This document shows positions 8,443 through 16,222 of a stretch of DNA of 44,992 nt, piece after piece. A program made the translations under genes and the position numbers. The stretch's first letter is position 1, and each line of letters starts with the position of its first letter. Under the pieces are notes generated by a model. That model saw only the letters and a list, made by a program, of their open reading frames with translations. It did no database searches and was not told the DNA's origin. Source of the DNA: Akkermansia muciniphila (GTDB lineage Bacteria > Verrucomicrobiota > Verrucomicrobiia > Verrucomicrobiales > DEV007); contig CAMCXS010000047.1 in NCBI GenBank assembly GCA_945883495.1, positions 1 to 44,992 on the forward strand, given 5' to 3'.

Positions 8443-9589
8443 GGACTTCTTCCTGGGTGCCGCGCTTCATGCGGACTTGGACGAGGTCGAAGTTTGGCGT
8501 TTTGTGCGGGGCGAAGAGGATGTCGTCATGCGTCGAGTTCTCGTGCCGCTTGAACATGCCGGGGACGATGTCGCCGCCGAGGTGATCATCGCGGCCGGTG
8601 GCCAAGTGACAGGTGCCGAGGACTTTTTCGTCTTGGATATCGGCGCCGGAGACGGGAAGGACTTGGGTGCCGAACCCGAGTTCCCCCAATGTCCCGGTCA
8701 TGGGATCATCGAGAAGGCGGGCGTTGTGGGTGTCGATGGTGGCCTGGTCGCCTTGCAGGAGCGTGGAGGAAATGATGTTGCGATTGCGCACTTCGAGGAG
8801 GCCGAGCGTGCCGTCGCTGTATTTCATCGGGAACTGGCCGTTGGCATCGACCGGGACGAAGTAGACCTCTCCGGCTGGGAGGTTGGCGACGTCCGGCTGA
8901 GTGCCGCGGCAAAGTCCGTGACTTTTTTGCGCTTCTTGGCCGCCGAGATCGAGGGAGGCGGTGAGAATCGTGCCATCTTCGAGGCCGAAATCGATTTCGA
9001 TGCTGTCCGCCATGGTCATGGCGATGCGCAGGCGCTCGGCGTCGGCACTGACTTGGTGGTAATCGACGGCGAGGCCGCTGGCGAGGATGACGTCATTGAC
9101 CCCGTGGAGCGTGGCACCGCGGAAGCCGAAAGTTTTGCACTTCGCGGTGAGCGGCGCGGTGGCGGAGAAGGTGGAGATGCAGAGGATGATGTCGTACGCG
9201 GAGTAGACATCGCGATCAAGGCTGAGTTGGCGGCCTGCCATGTCCCAGCACTCGTCGGCCAGATCGAGGTTGGAACCTCCTGTCATGCGATAGACGAACA
9301 ACTCGCCGCCAGAGAGCCCGAGGTCGGCCATCGTGCCGTCCTTGAGACCCAAATAGAAGTGCTCGTGAGCGCGCTTCTGGATTTCGTGACCTGGGGCCTC
9401 GAGGAACGCAAAATTTTTGGCGAGACTGATGTCTTCCAAGTCAATAAGGATACAGATCCGGCATCCCTGTGTTGGCTCGAACACCGTGCCAAGCAAGCGG
9501 GTGAGGGAGAACTCCGGAAAAACGCGTGCTTCGGGATCGAGGACCAGGGGCGGGGTGGTGGTTTCGGGGCCGGTCATGAGAGTAGGCAT
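8390..9589 (-). CDS. M29-like (AmpS/AmpT-type) aminopeptidase
   Basis: 399 residues with no signal peptide. The C-terminal half carries the pattern of thermophilic M29 metallo-aminopeptidases: GELGFGTQ (metal-ligand Glu), then DEKVLGTCHLATGRDDHLGG (Glu and His), then a His-rich segment ending THDDILF. These enzymes remove N-terminal residues from peptides using two metal ions. The N-terminal half (EPTQGCRICILID, SAYDIILCISTFSATAPL) fits the family's regulatory half. Family membership is judged from motif order; overall similarity to characterised members looks distant, so specificity is unknown. It diverges from the SDR gene. Confidence 0.7.
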   Translation of the reverse strand: MPTLMTGPETTTPPLVLDPEARVFPEFSLTRLLGTVFEPTQGCRICILIDLEDISLAKNFAFLEAPGHEIQKRAHEHFYLGLKDGTMADLGLSGGELFVYRMTGGSNLDLADECWDMAGRQLSLDRDVYSAYDIILCISTFSATAPLTAKCKTFGFRGATLHGVNDVILASGLAVDYHQVSADAERLRIAMTMADSIEIDFGLEDGTILTASLDLGGQEAQKSHGLCRGTQPDVANLPAGEVYFVPVDANGQFPMKYSDGTLGLLEVRNRNIISSTLLQGDQATIDTHNARLLDDPMTGTLGELGFGTQVLPVSGADIQDEKVLGTCHLATGRDDHLGGDIVPGMFKRHENSTHDDILFAPHKTPNFDLVQVRMKRGTQEEVLIEHFRPSEYLLRALRG

Positions 9590-9711
9590 GGAATTCGTCG
9601 GTTCGTCGTTGAATGTCTCCCCTCCTTACGTCGGGAGGGGCAAACCGGTTTGCAAGAAGGGTTTGCAACCGTGCTTGCATCCTGGAGCGGCGCACGTATC
9701 GCTGTGCTGCT

Positions 9712-10428
9712 GTGGCTCCATCGAACATCATCACGCTCTCCACGGAGCGCAAGCGGGTCGTCATCACCGGGTGCACCCGCGGCTTGGGCCGGGCCTTAGT
9801 CGAAGGGTTCGCGAATCGCGGGGATTTGGTGGCGGCGTGCGGGCGTTCACAGAAATCGTTGCGAGCCTTGGCCCGCGAGTTGGGGCCTGGGCACCATTTG
9901 TTCCAAGCGGATGTAACGGACGATGCGGCGGTGGCGTCGTTCCGAGACCGGGTGATCGAGGAGATCGGCGTTCCGAATTTGGTGCTGAATAATGCGGCGA
10001 TCATCAACCGCTCGGCCCCGATTTGGGAGGTTCCGCCGGAAGAATTCGACGAACTGATGCGAATCAATGTGGGTGGCACGGCCTCTGTGCTACGGCACTT
10101 TCTTCCGCCGATGATTGAGGCGGGGGAGTCGGCGGTGATCGTGAACTTTAGTTCCGGCTGGGGGCGATCGACGGCACCCGAGGTGGCTCCGTATTGTGCT
10201 TCCAAATGGGCGATCGAAGGATTGACCCAGGCGGTGGCCCAGGAAGTGCCGCCCTTCATCGGGGTGGTGGCACTCAATCCGGGGATCATCCACACGGAGA
10301 TGTTGGAAAGTTGTTTCGGCCGCGGAGCCGCCAATTATCCGGATCCAGAGGATTGGGCCCGGGCAGCGGTTCCGTTTCTCGCGAATTTGCGCCCGTCTGA
10401 TAATGGCAAGGCGCTGACCTCGCCGTAG
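9712..10428 (+). CDS. Short-chain dehydrogenase/reductase (SDR)
   Basis: Classical SDR of about 238 residues when started at the GTG at 9712 (MAPSNIITLS). Visible motifs are the cofactor loop TGCTRGLGRAL, the NNAA structural motif (LVLNNAAI), the catalytic Ser in NFSSGWG and the Y-x-x-x-K pair in YCASKWAIEG, then the NPGIIHTEM segment. It should be an NAD(P)-dependent oxidoreductase; the substrate cannot be told. An ATG at 9613 would add 33 Arg/Cys-rich residues unlike an SDR N-terminus and leave almost no promoter space to the divergent M29-like gene, so the later start is preferred, although no good ribosome site precedes it. Confidence 0.88.
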   Translation: MAPSNIITLSTERKRVVITGCTRGLGRALVEGFANRGDLVAACGRSQKSLRALARELGPGHHLFQADVTDDAAVASFRDRVIEEIGVPNLVLNNAAIINRSAPIWEVPPEEFDELMRINVGGTASVLRHFLPPMIEAGESAVIVNFSSGWGRSTAPEVAPYCASKWAIEGLTQAVAQEVPPFIGVVALNPGIIHTEMLESCFGRGAANYPDPEDWARAAVPFLANLRPSDNGKALTSP

Positions 10429-10558
10429 CCGGGCTGAAGAGGCGCCCTGATCAAACAGGAGCGGGGCGGCGGCTCTTTGAGCCATCGCGTGCCGGAAGGT
10501 GAAAGTGGCTTGGCGGGTTCTCGAAAACTAGATGGAGTGCCGTGTCCGCGACCTGCCG

Positions 10559-10579
10559 ATTCTCATGTCTGAGAATTTT
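10559..10579 (+). terminator. Terminator-like hairpin after the SDR gene
   Basis: ATTCTCA-TGTC-TGAGAAT, a perfect 7-bp stem with a TGTC loop followed by three T. It lies in the 306-bp gap 10429-10734. Confidence 0.5.
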
Positions 10580-10611
10580 GTGAAGGCTGCGTTAAAATTT
10601 TGCACTGTTTA

Positions 10612-10642
10612 TCGACATTTGCTTGCGAGTTGTTCACATAAT
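10612..10642 (+). promoter_or_regulatory. Possible promoter for zinc-ribbon gene and priA
   Basis: In an AT-richer stretch upstream of 10735, TCGACA and CATAAT are separated by 19 bases, resembling a weak sigma-70-type promoter. The long spacer makes this tentative. Nothing else was recognised in the gap 10429-10734 apart from the hairpin at 10559. Confidence 0.25.
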
Positions 10643-10734
10643 TGATATCTTCGGCAGGGTTGAGGGGCGCAGACTGGAAGCTCTTTTGAGAAAAGTGTTT
10701 GATCTGCGCAATAATTCTGATAATTTTAAGAAGT

Positions 10735-10974
10735 ATGGCCGAATACGAAAAAAAGACCCTCTTGGACCGCGCTCGCCGTGCTCAAAAGATCGTTGAGAAC
10801 CCGGGCAAGTACAAGATTTGCGAAGGATGCGATTCCATCGTCGCCGCCAAGGTGAATCTTTGCCCGAACTGCCACGGGTACCGGTTCGAGGAAGCTGAGC
10901 ACTTGGTTGTCGCCCAGGCTCGCGCCCTAGGTTCCCGGGAACAGCAGTCCGTGGTATCTGAAGACTTGATCTGA
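10735..10974 (+). CDS. Small zinc-ribbon protein
   Basis: 79 residues from MAEYEKKTLLDRA. A single zinc ribbon is formed by CEGC (about residue 30) and CPNC (about residue 47), with a helical, charged N-terminus and an acidic tail. It is probably cytoplasmic. Small ribbons of this form are annotated as hypothetical; nucleic-acid or ribosome binding is a guess. AAGAAG lies just before the ATG, and the 12 codons upstream (from 10699) are hydrophobic and fall in the AT-rich leader, so they are left out. priA begins 10 bases after its stop, so the two are probably co-transcribed. Confidence 0.8.
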   Translation: MAEYEKKTLLDRARRAQKIVENPGKYKICEGCDSIVAAKVNLCPNCHGYRFEEAEHLVVAQARALGSREQQSVVSEDLI

Positions 10975-10984
10975 TCCGTTCCGG

Positions 10985-13282
10985 TTGACCGAGCCGTCCC
11001 GCCTTCAGCAGGGCCAGTTGGCCGGTTTAGCTACGGTTGCGGCTCGGAAGTGCCTTGTCTTGGTCGATGAAGCTCCGGATCTGGAGCTTTGGTATGCAGT
11101 TCCCGAACCGTTGGCCAATCGGGAACTACGTGGATGCCGGGTAAGCGTTCCGCTTCGGCGCCGGAAAGTGCAGGGAACGGTCATCTCGGTCGCTCCCATC
11201 GAAGGTCAGGAGGGCTTCGCGCTTCGCCCTCTGGCGACTCTGCTTCACCCCAAGCCTCTGGTTCCGCCCACGCTGTTGGAGCTGGCAGGTTGGATGTCCG
11301 ACTACTACGCCTGCCGCCTGGAGGTCGTGGTGCGGGGGATGATCCCCGAAATGATCCGCACCGGATCCTCCGGCTTCAAAACGCAGAAGGCGATCCGCTT
11401 AAGAAAAGAGATCACGATCGAAGAGCTCGAAGCGTTGCGAAAGAAGGCGCCTCGGCAAGCTGCCATCTTGGAAGAACTCAAGCCGGGTTCCACGCTCTTG
11501 CTATCGACACTGTCCGCTCAGCATTCGAGCGCACCGCAGGCGGTGAAGCGGCTGGAGGAGGACGGTTGGATCGAGGTTGTCGATGAAGTTCAGTCCCGTG
11601 ATCCCTCGCGTTCCGAGCAGTTTTTGGCCAGTCAACCGTTGGCCTTGACCGACGAACAGGCGGAGGCGCTGCGCGTGATCGAACTCGACATGGAGGCCGA
11701 GCCCGCTGACAAGCGGCCGATTCTCCTCAAAGGCGTCACGGGTTCTGGGAAAACCGAGGTCTATCTACAGGCGATCGCCAAAGTGATCGATCAGGGGCAG
11801 CGGGTCATCGTGCTGGTTCCGGAAATTTCGCTCACGCCGCAGACGACGGAACGGTTCAAGCGCCGGTTCGCCATGATTCAAGATCAGGTGGCGATCATCC
11901 ATAGCCATTTATCCGAGGGGGAGCGGCATGACGAGTGGCGGAAAATTCTCGATGGCAAGGCCCGGATCACCATCGGAGCCCGGAGCGCCATCTTCGCACC
12001 CATGGAAAATGTGGGGCTGATCGTGGTCGATGAGGAACACGAGAATACCTACAAGCAGGAGAATCCGCCAAGGTATCAGGGGCGCGATGTCGCTGTGGTG
12101 CGGGGCCGGATTGAAGGGGCCACGGTTTTGCTGGGGAGCGCGACGCCGTCCCTGGAATCTTGGCGCAACACCCAGAACGGGAAGTACCAGCTCGTCGAGC
12201 TTACCCGCCGGGCCGATGACCAGCGCATGCCGGTGACGCGGATCGTCGATATGCGTTCCGAGGGGAGGCGCAAGGACGGGCAGAAACAAGTGGCCACGAT
12301 CATTTCCGAGCCACTGCGGATCGCCATCGATCAACGGATCGCGCGGGGCGAGCAGACGATTTTGTTTTTGAACCGGCGGGGCTATTCGCCCTCGGTGGTT
12401 TGTCAAGAATGCGGGCACCGGGTAGAATGTCCGCATTGCAGCGTGACGCTGACCTACCACGAAGCGGACAGCCGGCTCGTTTGTCACCTGTGCGGCTTCC
12501 AGCGAGTGCCGCTCAAGAAGTGTCCGGAGTGCAAGAGCGGGACGATTTTCATGGCCGGTTTTGGCACGGAACGCGTTGAGCAAGTGCTCCACAAAGTGTT
12601 CCCGCGCGCCCGGATTGCGCGGATCGACACGGACACGATGAAGCGCAAGACTCAGTTGGAGGACACGCTCAACGACTTCAAGGCGCAGAAGTACGATCTT
12701 TTGATCGGAACCCAGATGATCGCCAAAGGATTGCACTTCCCGAATGTGACGCTGGTGGGCGTGCTCAATGCGGACCTCGGATTGCACATTCCGGATTTCC
12801 GGGCCGGGGAGCGGACGTTTCAACTCCTTACCCAGGTGGCGGGGCGCGCCGGACGTGGGCACTTGCTCGGAGAAGTTTTGGTCCAGACGTTTACTCCGCA
12901 CAACCCCTCCATTCAATACGCGAGGCATCACGACTTCGAGGGATTCGCGACACAGGAGCTAGAGGCCCGCCGGACGCTCAACTTTCCGCCGTTCGTCCAC
13001 GTGACTCTGATCACGGCGAGGTCCGAGCATGAGCGCCGGGCCCAGTTCTGCGCGGAGACGCTGCACAAGCGGCTGGTGTCGGATCTTCCGCCGGAGTTTT
13101 TGATTAGCGATCCGATGCCGTCGCCGCTGGTCCGGGTGGCGAACCAGTATCGTTTTCAGGTGTTGATGCGGGCCAAAAATCCGAGACGGATGGTGTCTCA
13201 TATCCGCAAGCACTTGGATGCCCTCACGTTTCCGGAGGACGTCATTGTGACCGTGGATATCGACGCTTACAACCTCTCTTGA
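10985..13282 (+). CDS. priA: Primosomal replication factor PriA (3'-5' DNA helicase)
   Basis: 765 residues, the normal PriA length, with a TTG start. An N-terminal 3'-DNA-binding region precedes a superfamily 2 helicase with Walker A GVTGSGKTEVY (about residue 250), Walker B DEEH (about 350), motif III GSATPS and the C-terminal helicase motifs QMIAKGLHFPNV and QVAGRAGR. Between the helicase lobes is the two-zinc insertion with paired Cys (CQECGHRVECPHC, CHLCGF, CPECKSG). PriA restarts stalled replication forks by loading the replicative helicase. No clear ribosome site precedes the TTG; translational coupling to the zinc-ribbon gene is plausible. Confidence 0.96.
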   Translation: MTEPSRLQQGQLAGLATVAARKCLVLVDEAPDLELWYAVPEPLANRELRGCRVSVPLRRRKVQGTVISVAPIEGQEGFALRPLATLLHPKPLVPPTLLELAGWMSDYYACRLEVVVRGMIPEMIRTGSSGFKTQKAIRLRKEITIEELEALRKKAPRQAAILEELKPGSTLLLSTLSAQHSSAPQAVKRLEEDGWIEVVDEVQSRDPSRSEQFLASQPLALTDEQAEALRVIELDMEAEPADKRPILLKGVTGSGKTEVYLQAIAKVIDQGQRVIVLVPEISLTPQTTERFKRRFAMIQDQVAIIHSHLSEGERHDEWRKILDGKARITIGARSAIFAPMENVGLIVVDEEHENTYKQENPPRYQGRDVAVVRGRIEGATVLLGSATPSLESWRNTQNGKYQLVELTRRADDQRMPVTRIVDMRSEGRRKDGQKQVATIISEPLRIAIDQRIARGEQTILFLNRRGYSPSVVCQECGHRVECPHCSVTLTYHEADSRLVCHLCGFQRVPLKKCPECKSGTIFMAGFGTERVEQVLHKVFPRARIARIDTDTMKRKTQLEDTLNDFKAQKYDLLIGTQMIAKGLHFPNVTLVGVLNADLGLHIPDFRAGERTFQLLTQVAGRAGRGHLLGEVLVQTFTPHNPSIQYARHHDFEGFATQELEARRTLNFPPFVHVTLITARSEHERRAQFCAETLHKRLVSDLPPEFLISDPMPSPLVRVANQYRFQVLMRAKNPRRMVSHIRKHLDALTFPEDVIVTVDIDAYNLS

Positions 13283-15226
13283 TCAAGAGGCCGGCGGCTG
13301 GGCAGGGATGCTCTCCAGGTGGGAGCGGCTGGCCCGGACCGCTGGTCCGATGTCTTGGAGGTCGCACGGACCAAGATTTTCGAAGGAGACGCTTTCTACT
13401 CTCGCGCCTTCGATGTTTGCGAAGACCAGGGCCAGGCGTTTGGGCGTTTCGGGGAAGCCTCCTTGCCTGATGGGGCCGATGGCCGCGCGGACGCCGTTTA
13501 CGAACAAGGCCGCTTGGCCATCCTTGCAGTTGATGACGAGTTCAAGGTCGTTCTCGGCACCGGGTTTCCAGAAATCTTTGGGGAAGTCTACGTTCTTTTT
13601 CCGGAATCCCTGCTCGTGCAATCCGCCGCTTCCTGGGTTGCCGTGCTTGTCCCCCACGATGCCGACCCAGCCTAAGAGGTCATCATCCACGACGCTGGGC
13701 GCGTCCCGGTTCGCAAGGCCGATTCCCAGCCACCCTGCCGCAGGGTTCGAAAGACCAGAAACGATGATCCGAATGGTATCGCGAGACGAGTAGGTGCCGG
13801 TGAGATCAAAGGTGGCAAGCTGACGGCCGGCGGCGGCCTGCAATTCCTTTCCGGTGACCTTCAGCCCCGGCGTGGCCATCCAGACACGACCGCTGAGAGG
13901 CAGCGGCAGGCGCAACGGGGCGGAGGCGTGGAGCAGCCCGGCGGCGTGGGCATTGAAGTCATCGGCAAACCGGATCGGGTAGTCAGCAGCGATGCGCATT
14001 TTGACCGCAAGGAAGATCAATCCCGTGAGGAGCGGGACGATCAGGCCCACGAGCAGCGCAGGGTGGATCTTTGACTGGCGGCTTTCCGCCGGAAGCTGAT
14101 CGGCGATCGTGGACGCAGTCCCGGGGCCGGTTGGCGAGCCCATCGTTTGGATCCGCCCCGTGTTCATCCTGGGCGGCACGCGTCCCGTGGTGACGGCGGG
14201 AGTCCGGCCCGTCGCTGGCGGCACGTTGGATGTCTGGTTGGCTGGAGCCCGGTTGACAGGCGGGGCGGGCAGGGGACGTGGGGGGCGAGCAGGGTCCGCG
14301 ACCAGATTGGCCGGTTTGATGACGTGGACCTCTCCAGTACCAACGGGTTCGCTTGCTTCCGTCTCGTCGGCCTGGACCACATAGACCTCGCCGTCCTTGC
14401 TGGTGGCCAGAGGAAGGCAGTCCAAAGCTTCTTGGGCAGTCTGCGGCCGGTGACGAATGTCCCGGTTCATCAGCCACATGACCCATTGACAAAGATGACG
14501 AGGCAGGTCGGGCCGGAGCCGATCTAGCGGTTCGTAGGTGCCCTGGAGGTGGGCCGTCATGATCTTTGCCAGCGAGTCGCCGTCGAATGGATACCGGCCA
14601 GTGAGACAAAAGTAATAAACGCACCCCATCGCATAGAGGTCCGTGGCCGGTCCGAGCTCGCGCAGTTCGAACTGTTCGGGCGCCATAAAGTAGACGGTGC
14701 CGACGATGGAACGACCGTGTTCAACGGTTTGCAGGCTGGGCTGTGCGCTGATTTTGGCCAGGCCGAAGTCGAGGATTTTCACCTGGAACTTCTTCGATGG
14801 GAGCCACACGAGCATGATGTTCCCGGGTTTGAGGTCCCGGTGCAACATGTTGCAAGCGCCGGCGGCGATGAGGGCTTCCAGCGTCTGCTGTGCCACGGAG
14901 TGGAAGTCCTCCAGCGTGAGCACGTTGCGCTTGACGACGTCGTGGAGTGTCTCTCCATTGAGGAGCTCCATCACGACGAATCCGCCCTCTGCATCCTGCT
15001 GGATATCGTAAATCGAAACGATGTTGGGGTGGTTCAGCACGGACATCGCCGTGGCTTCCTTCATCAGGGTTTCCCCGATCTTTTCGATTTGCTCCGGCGT
15101 TGAGCCAGGCTCCACGGGGATTCGTTTGATGGCGACTTCCCGCTTTAAACGGGTGTCCATGGCTCGGTAGACGTGACCTCGCCCTCCCTGCCCGATCTTT
15201 TCCCGGATTTCGTAGCGCTCGCTCAT
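13283..15226 (-). CDS. Membrane-anchored Ser/Thr protein kinase with sensor-like tail
   Basis: 647 residues from MSERYEIREKIG. A complete Hanks-type kinase domain covers about residues 4-270: glycine loop GQGGRGHVY, ATP-binding lysine in VAIKRI, catalytic HRDLKPGNIM near 125, DFG near 152 and MAPEQFE for APE. A Pro-rich linker (about 300-385) leads to one transmembrane helix (about 387-412, LLVGLIVPLLTGLIFLAV) and an outside beta-rich domain of about 230 residues resembling concanavalin/LamG-like sandwiches. It presumably couples an external signal to phosphorylation of cytoplasmic targets. The frame extends upstream to 15319, but that part overlaps hipA debris and a hairpin, so the start where the kinase homology begins is used. 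Its last codon nearly meets convergent priA. Confidence 0.9.
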   Translation of the reverse strand: MSERYEIREKIGQGGRGHVYRAMDTRLKREVAIKRIPVEPGSTPEQIEKIGETLMKEATAMSVLNHPNIVSIYDIQQDAEGGFVVMELLNGETLHDVVKRNVLTLEDFHSVAQQTLEALIAAGACNMLHRDLKPGNIMLVWLPSKKFQVKILDFGLAKISAQPSLQTVEHGRSIVGTVYFMAPEQFELRELGPATDLYAMGCVYYFCLTGRYPFDGDSLAKIMTAHLQGTYEPLDRLRPDLPRHLCQWVMWLMNRDIRHRPQTAQEALDCLPLATSKDGEVYVVQADETEASEPVGTGEVHVIKPANLVADPARPPRPLPAPPVNRAPANQTSNVPPATGRTPAVTTGRVPPRMNTGRIQTMGSPTGPGTASTIADQLPAESRQSKIHPALLVGLIVPLLTGLIFLAVKMRIAADYPIRFADDFNAHAAGLLHASAPLRLPLPLSGRVWMATPGLKVTGKELQAAAGRQLATFDLTGTYSSRDTIRIIVSGLSNPAAGWLGIGLANRDAPSVVDDDLLGWVGIVGDKHGNPGSGGLHEQGFRKKNVDFPKDFWKPGAENDLELVINCKDGQAALFVNGVRAAIGPIRQGGFPETPKRLALVFANIEGARVESVSFENLGPCDLQDIGPAVRASRSHLESIPAQPPAS

Positions 15227-15267
15227 GTTTGCTGAAACGCCACCAGCAAACATGGCGAAGCCATGTT
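15224..15267 (-). promoter_or_regulatory. Two overlapping palindromes covering the kinase start codon
   Basis: In mRNA sense, an 8-bp hairpin AACATGGC-TTC-GCCATGTT (15267-15249) shares bases with an 11-bp hairpin CATGTTTGCTG / CAGCAAACATG (15254-15224) whose 3' arm contains the kinase ATG. The two cannot form at once, so one would bury the start codon while the other frees it. The stems are seen directly; the switching role is inference. A dispersed repeat sequence is an alternative explanation. Confidence 0.55.
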
Positions 15268-15315
15268 CTGGCAACAGGAAACTTGTCAATTGACGGACGG
15301 CGACGCGCGGCGGAT

Positions 15316-15785
15316 TCACTCGGCGTCGTCATCGGTTGCTTTCGCAAAGGACTTCGCGCATTCCGAGGTCCAGGCTGCAAGCGAATCGACCAGTTTTCCC
15401 ATGACTGGGTGCGTAAGGCCCTTGGCTCGGAGCTCTCGGGCAAGGAATAGTTCTTGGCGTGAGCGTCCGTGCCGGCGATGAGCCAATTAAAGGCGAGCGC
15501 ATCAAAGAAGCGAATGACGTCGTTCTCCGGCTTGGAGGGGTTGCTCCGCAGCAAACCGACGATTTCCACAGCGCCGGTCCACCTTTGGTTCTGGTATTTG
15601 GCGTGCGGAGGAGGGCTTAGTGCCTGGCAGATGTCTCCTGATGAATCCGGCGGGTCCCGTCGGGCATACGGTCATAACGTCGGGCCACAAAAACATGGAT
15701 GCCTCCGATGTTCATGACTTCCATGCTGTGATCAAGGAGCGCTGTCCGAATCCGATATTCGAGATTGATCCTCAACAAAAGAGAT
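15316..15785 (-). pseudogene. hipA: Broken HipA-type Ser/Thr kinase toxin
   Basis: HipA pieces occur in consecutive but different frames. One is VARRYDRMPDGTRRIHQE near 15620-15690. Next comes CQALSPPPHAKYQNQRW, then VEIVGLLRSN and FFDALAFNWLIAGTDAHAKN near 15460-15570. Finally a C-terminal tail, ARELRAKGLTHPVMGKLVDS, runs to the TGA at 15316. The N-terminal third of a normal HipA (about 430 residues) is missing and there are at least two frameshifts. HipA phosphorylates Glu-tRNA synthetase in the family's best-studied member; this copy cannot be functional. It sits just upstream of the kinase gene, with only a short hairpin region between. Confidence 0.8.
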
Positions 15786-15792
15786 TCACGTC

Positions 15793-15972
15793 CTACGCTC
15801 GGAGCGTCTTCAACACCAAGCCAATTTCGAAACTGGCTTTGCCTCGTTCGAAATCGATAATCCAAGAGCGGTTGACCCCCACCTTGTCAGGGAGCGTCTG
15901 CTGACTCCAACCGAGTTCATTGCGCCGTTCGCGAGAGTAGGCTGCAATGTCTTCGGCCGTTTTGACAAACAT
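15793..15972 (-). CDS. hipB: HipB-like XRE-family antitoxin, short remnant
   Basis: 59 residues from MFVKTAEDIAAYSRE to a TAG. The helix-turn-helix core is clear (RRNELGWSQQTLPDKVGVNR, then SWIIDFERGK) and it ends LVLKTLRA, where HipB proteins usually continue with a few more residues. In normal operons HipB binds its own operator and neutralises HipA. Here the partner is wrecked, and TLPDK replaces the usual LADK, so it may be decaying or may persist as a solitary regulator. Confidence 0.65.
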   Translation of the reverse strand: MFVKTAEDIAAYSRERRNELGWSQQTLPDKVGVNRSWIIDFERGKASFEIGLVLKTLRA

Positions 15973-16013
15973 GGTCGAAACATAAGTGACCGATCGCCAA
16001 GACTGGAGGGCGC

Positions 16014-16048
16014 AAAAAAGCCAGTCAGCGTTGCACTGACTGGCTTTT
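16014..16048 (-). terminator. Strong intrinsic terminator after tRNA-Glu
   Basis: Perfect 13-bp stem AAAAGCCAGTCAG / CTGACTGGCTTTT around a CGTTGCA loop, with A/T tracts on both sides, so it can act on either strand. It lies 16 bases after the tRNA. Confidence 0.9.
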
Positions 16049-16064
16049 AAACCACTTACGAAAG

Positions 16065-16136
16065 CGACCCGTACGGGAATCGAACCCGTGTTACTGCCGT
16101 GAAAGGGCGGTGTCCTAACCGCTAGACGAACGGGTC
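16065..16136 (-). tRNA. tRNA-Glu (TTC)
   Basis: A 72-base cloverleaf: acceptor GACCCGT / ACGGGTC with discriminator G, D-arm containing AGCGGTTAGGA, anticodon loop CTTTCAC giving TTC, and T-arm with GGTTCGATTCC. CCA is not encoded. It lies 86 bases after waaA on the same strand and may share its transcript. Confidence 0.97.
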
Positions 16137-16222
16137 ATTTTGACCGTGCGGCTTTCGCGTTGCGGGCCGGTAATCTCGCCAATTGCTGGGAGGGTGCAAG
16201 GGAAAAATCGATCTTTGTGGGT

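Noticed and set aside
8432-9799. 455-codon plus-strand frame
   Set aside because: Antisense to the M29-like gene, whose motifs are ordered and conserved; the plus-strand product is Gly/Ala/Glu-rich with no family.
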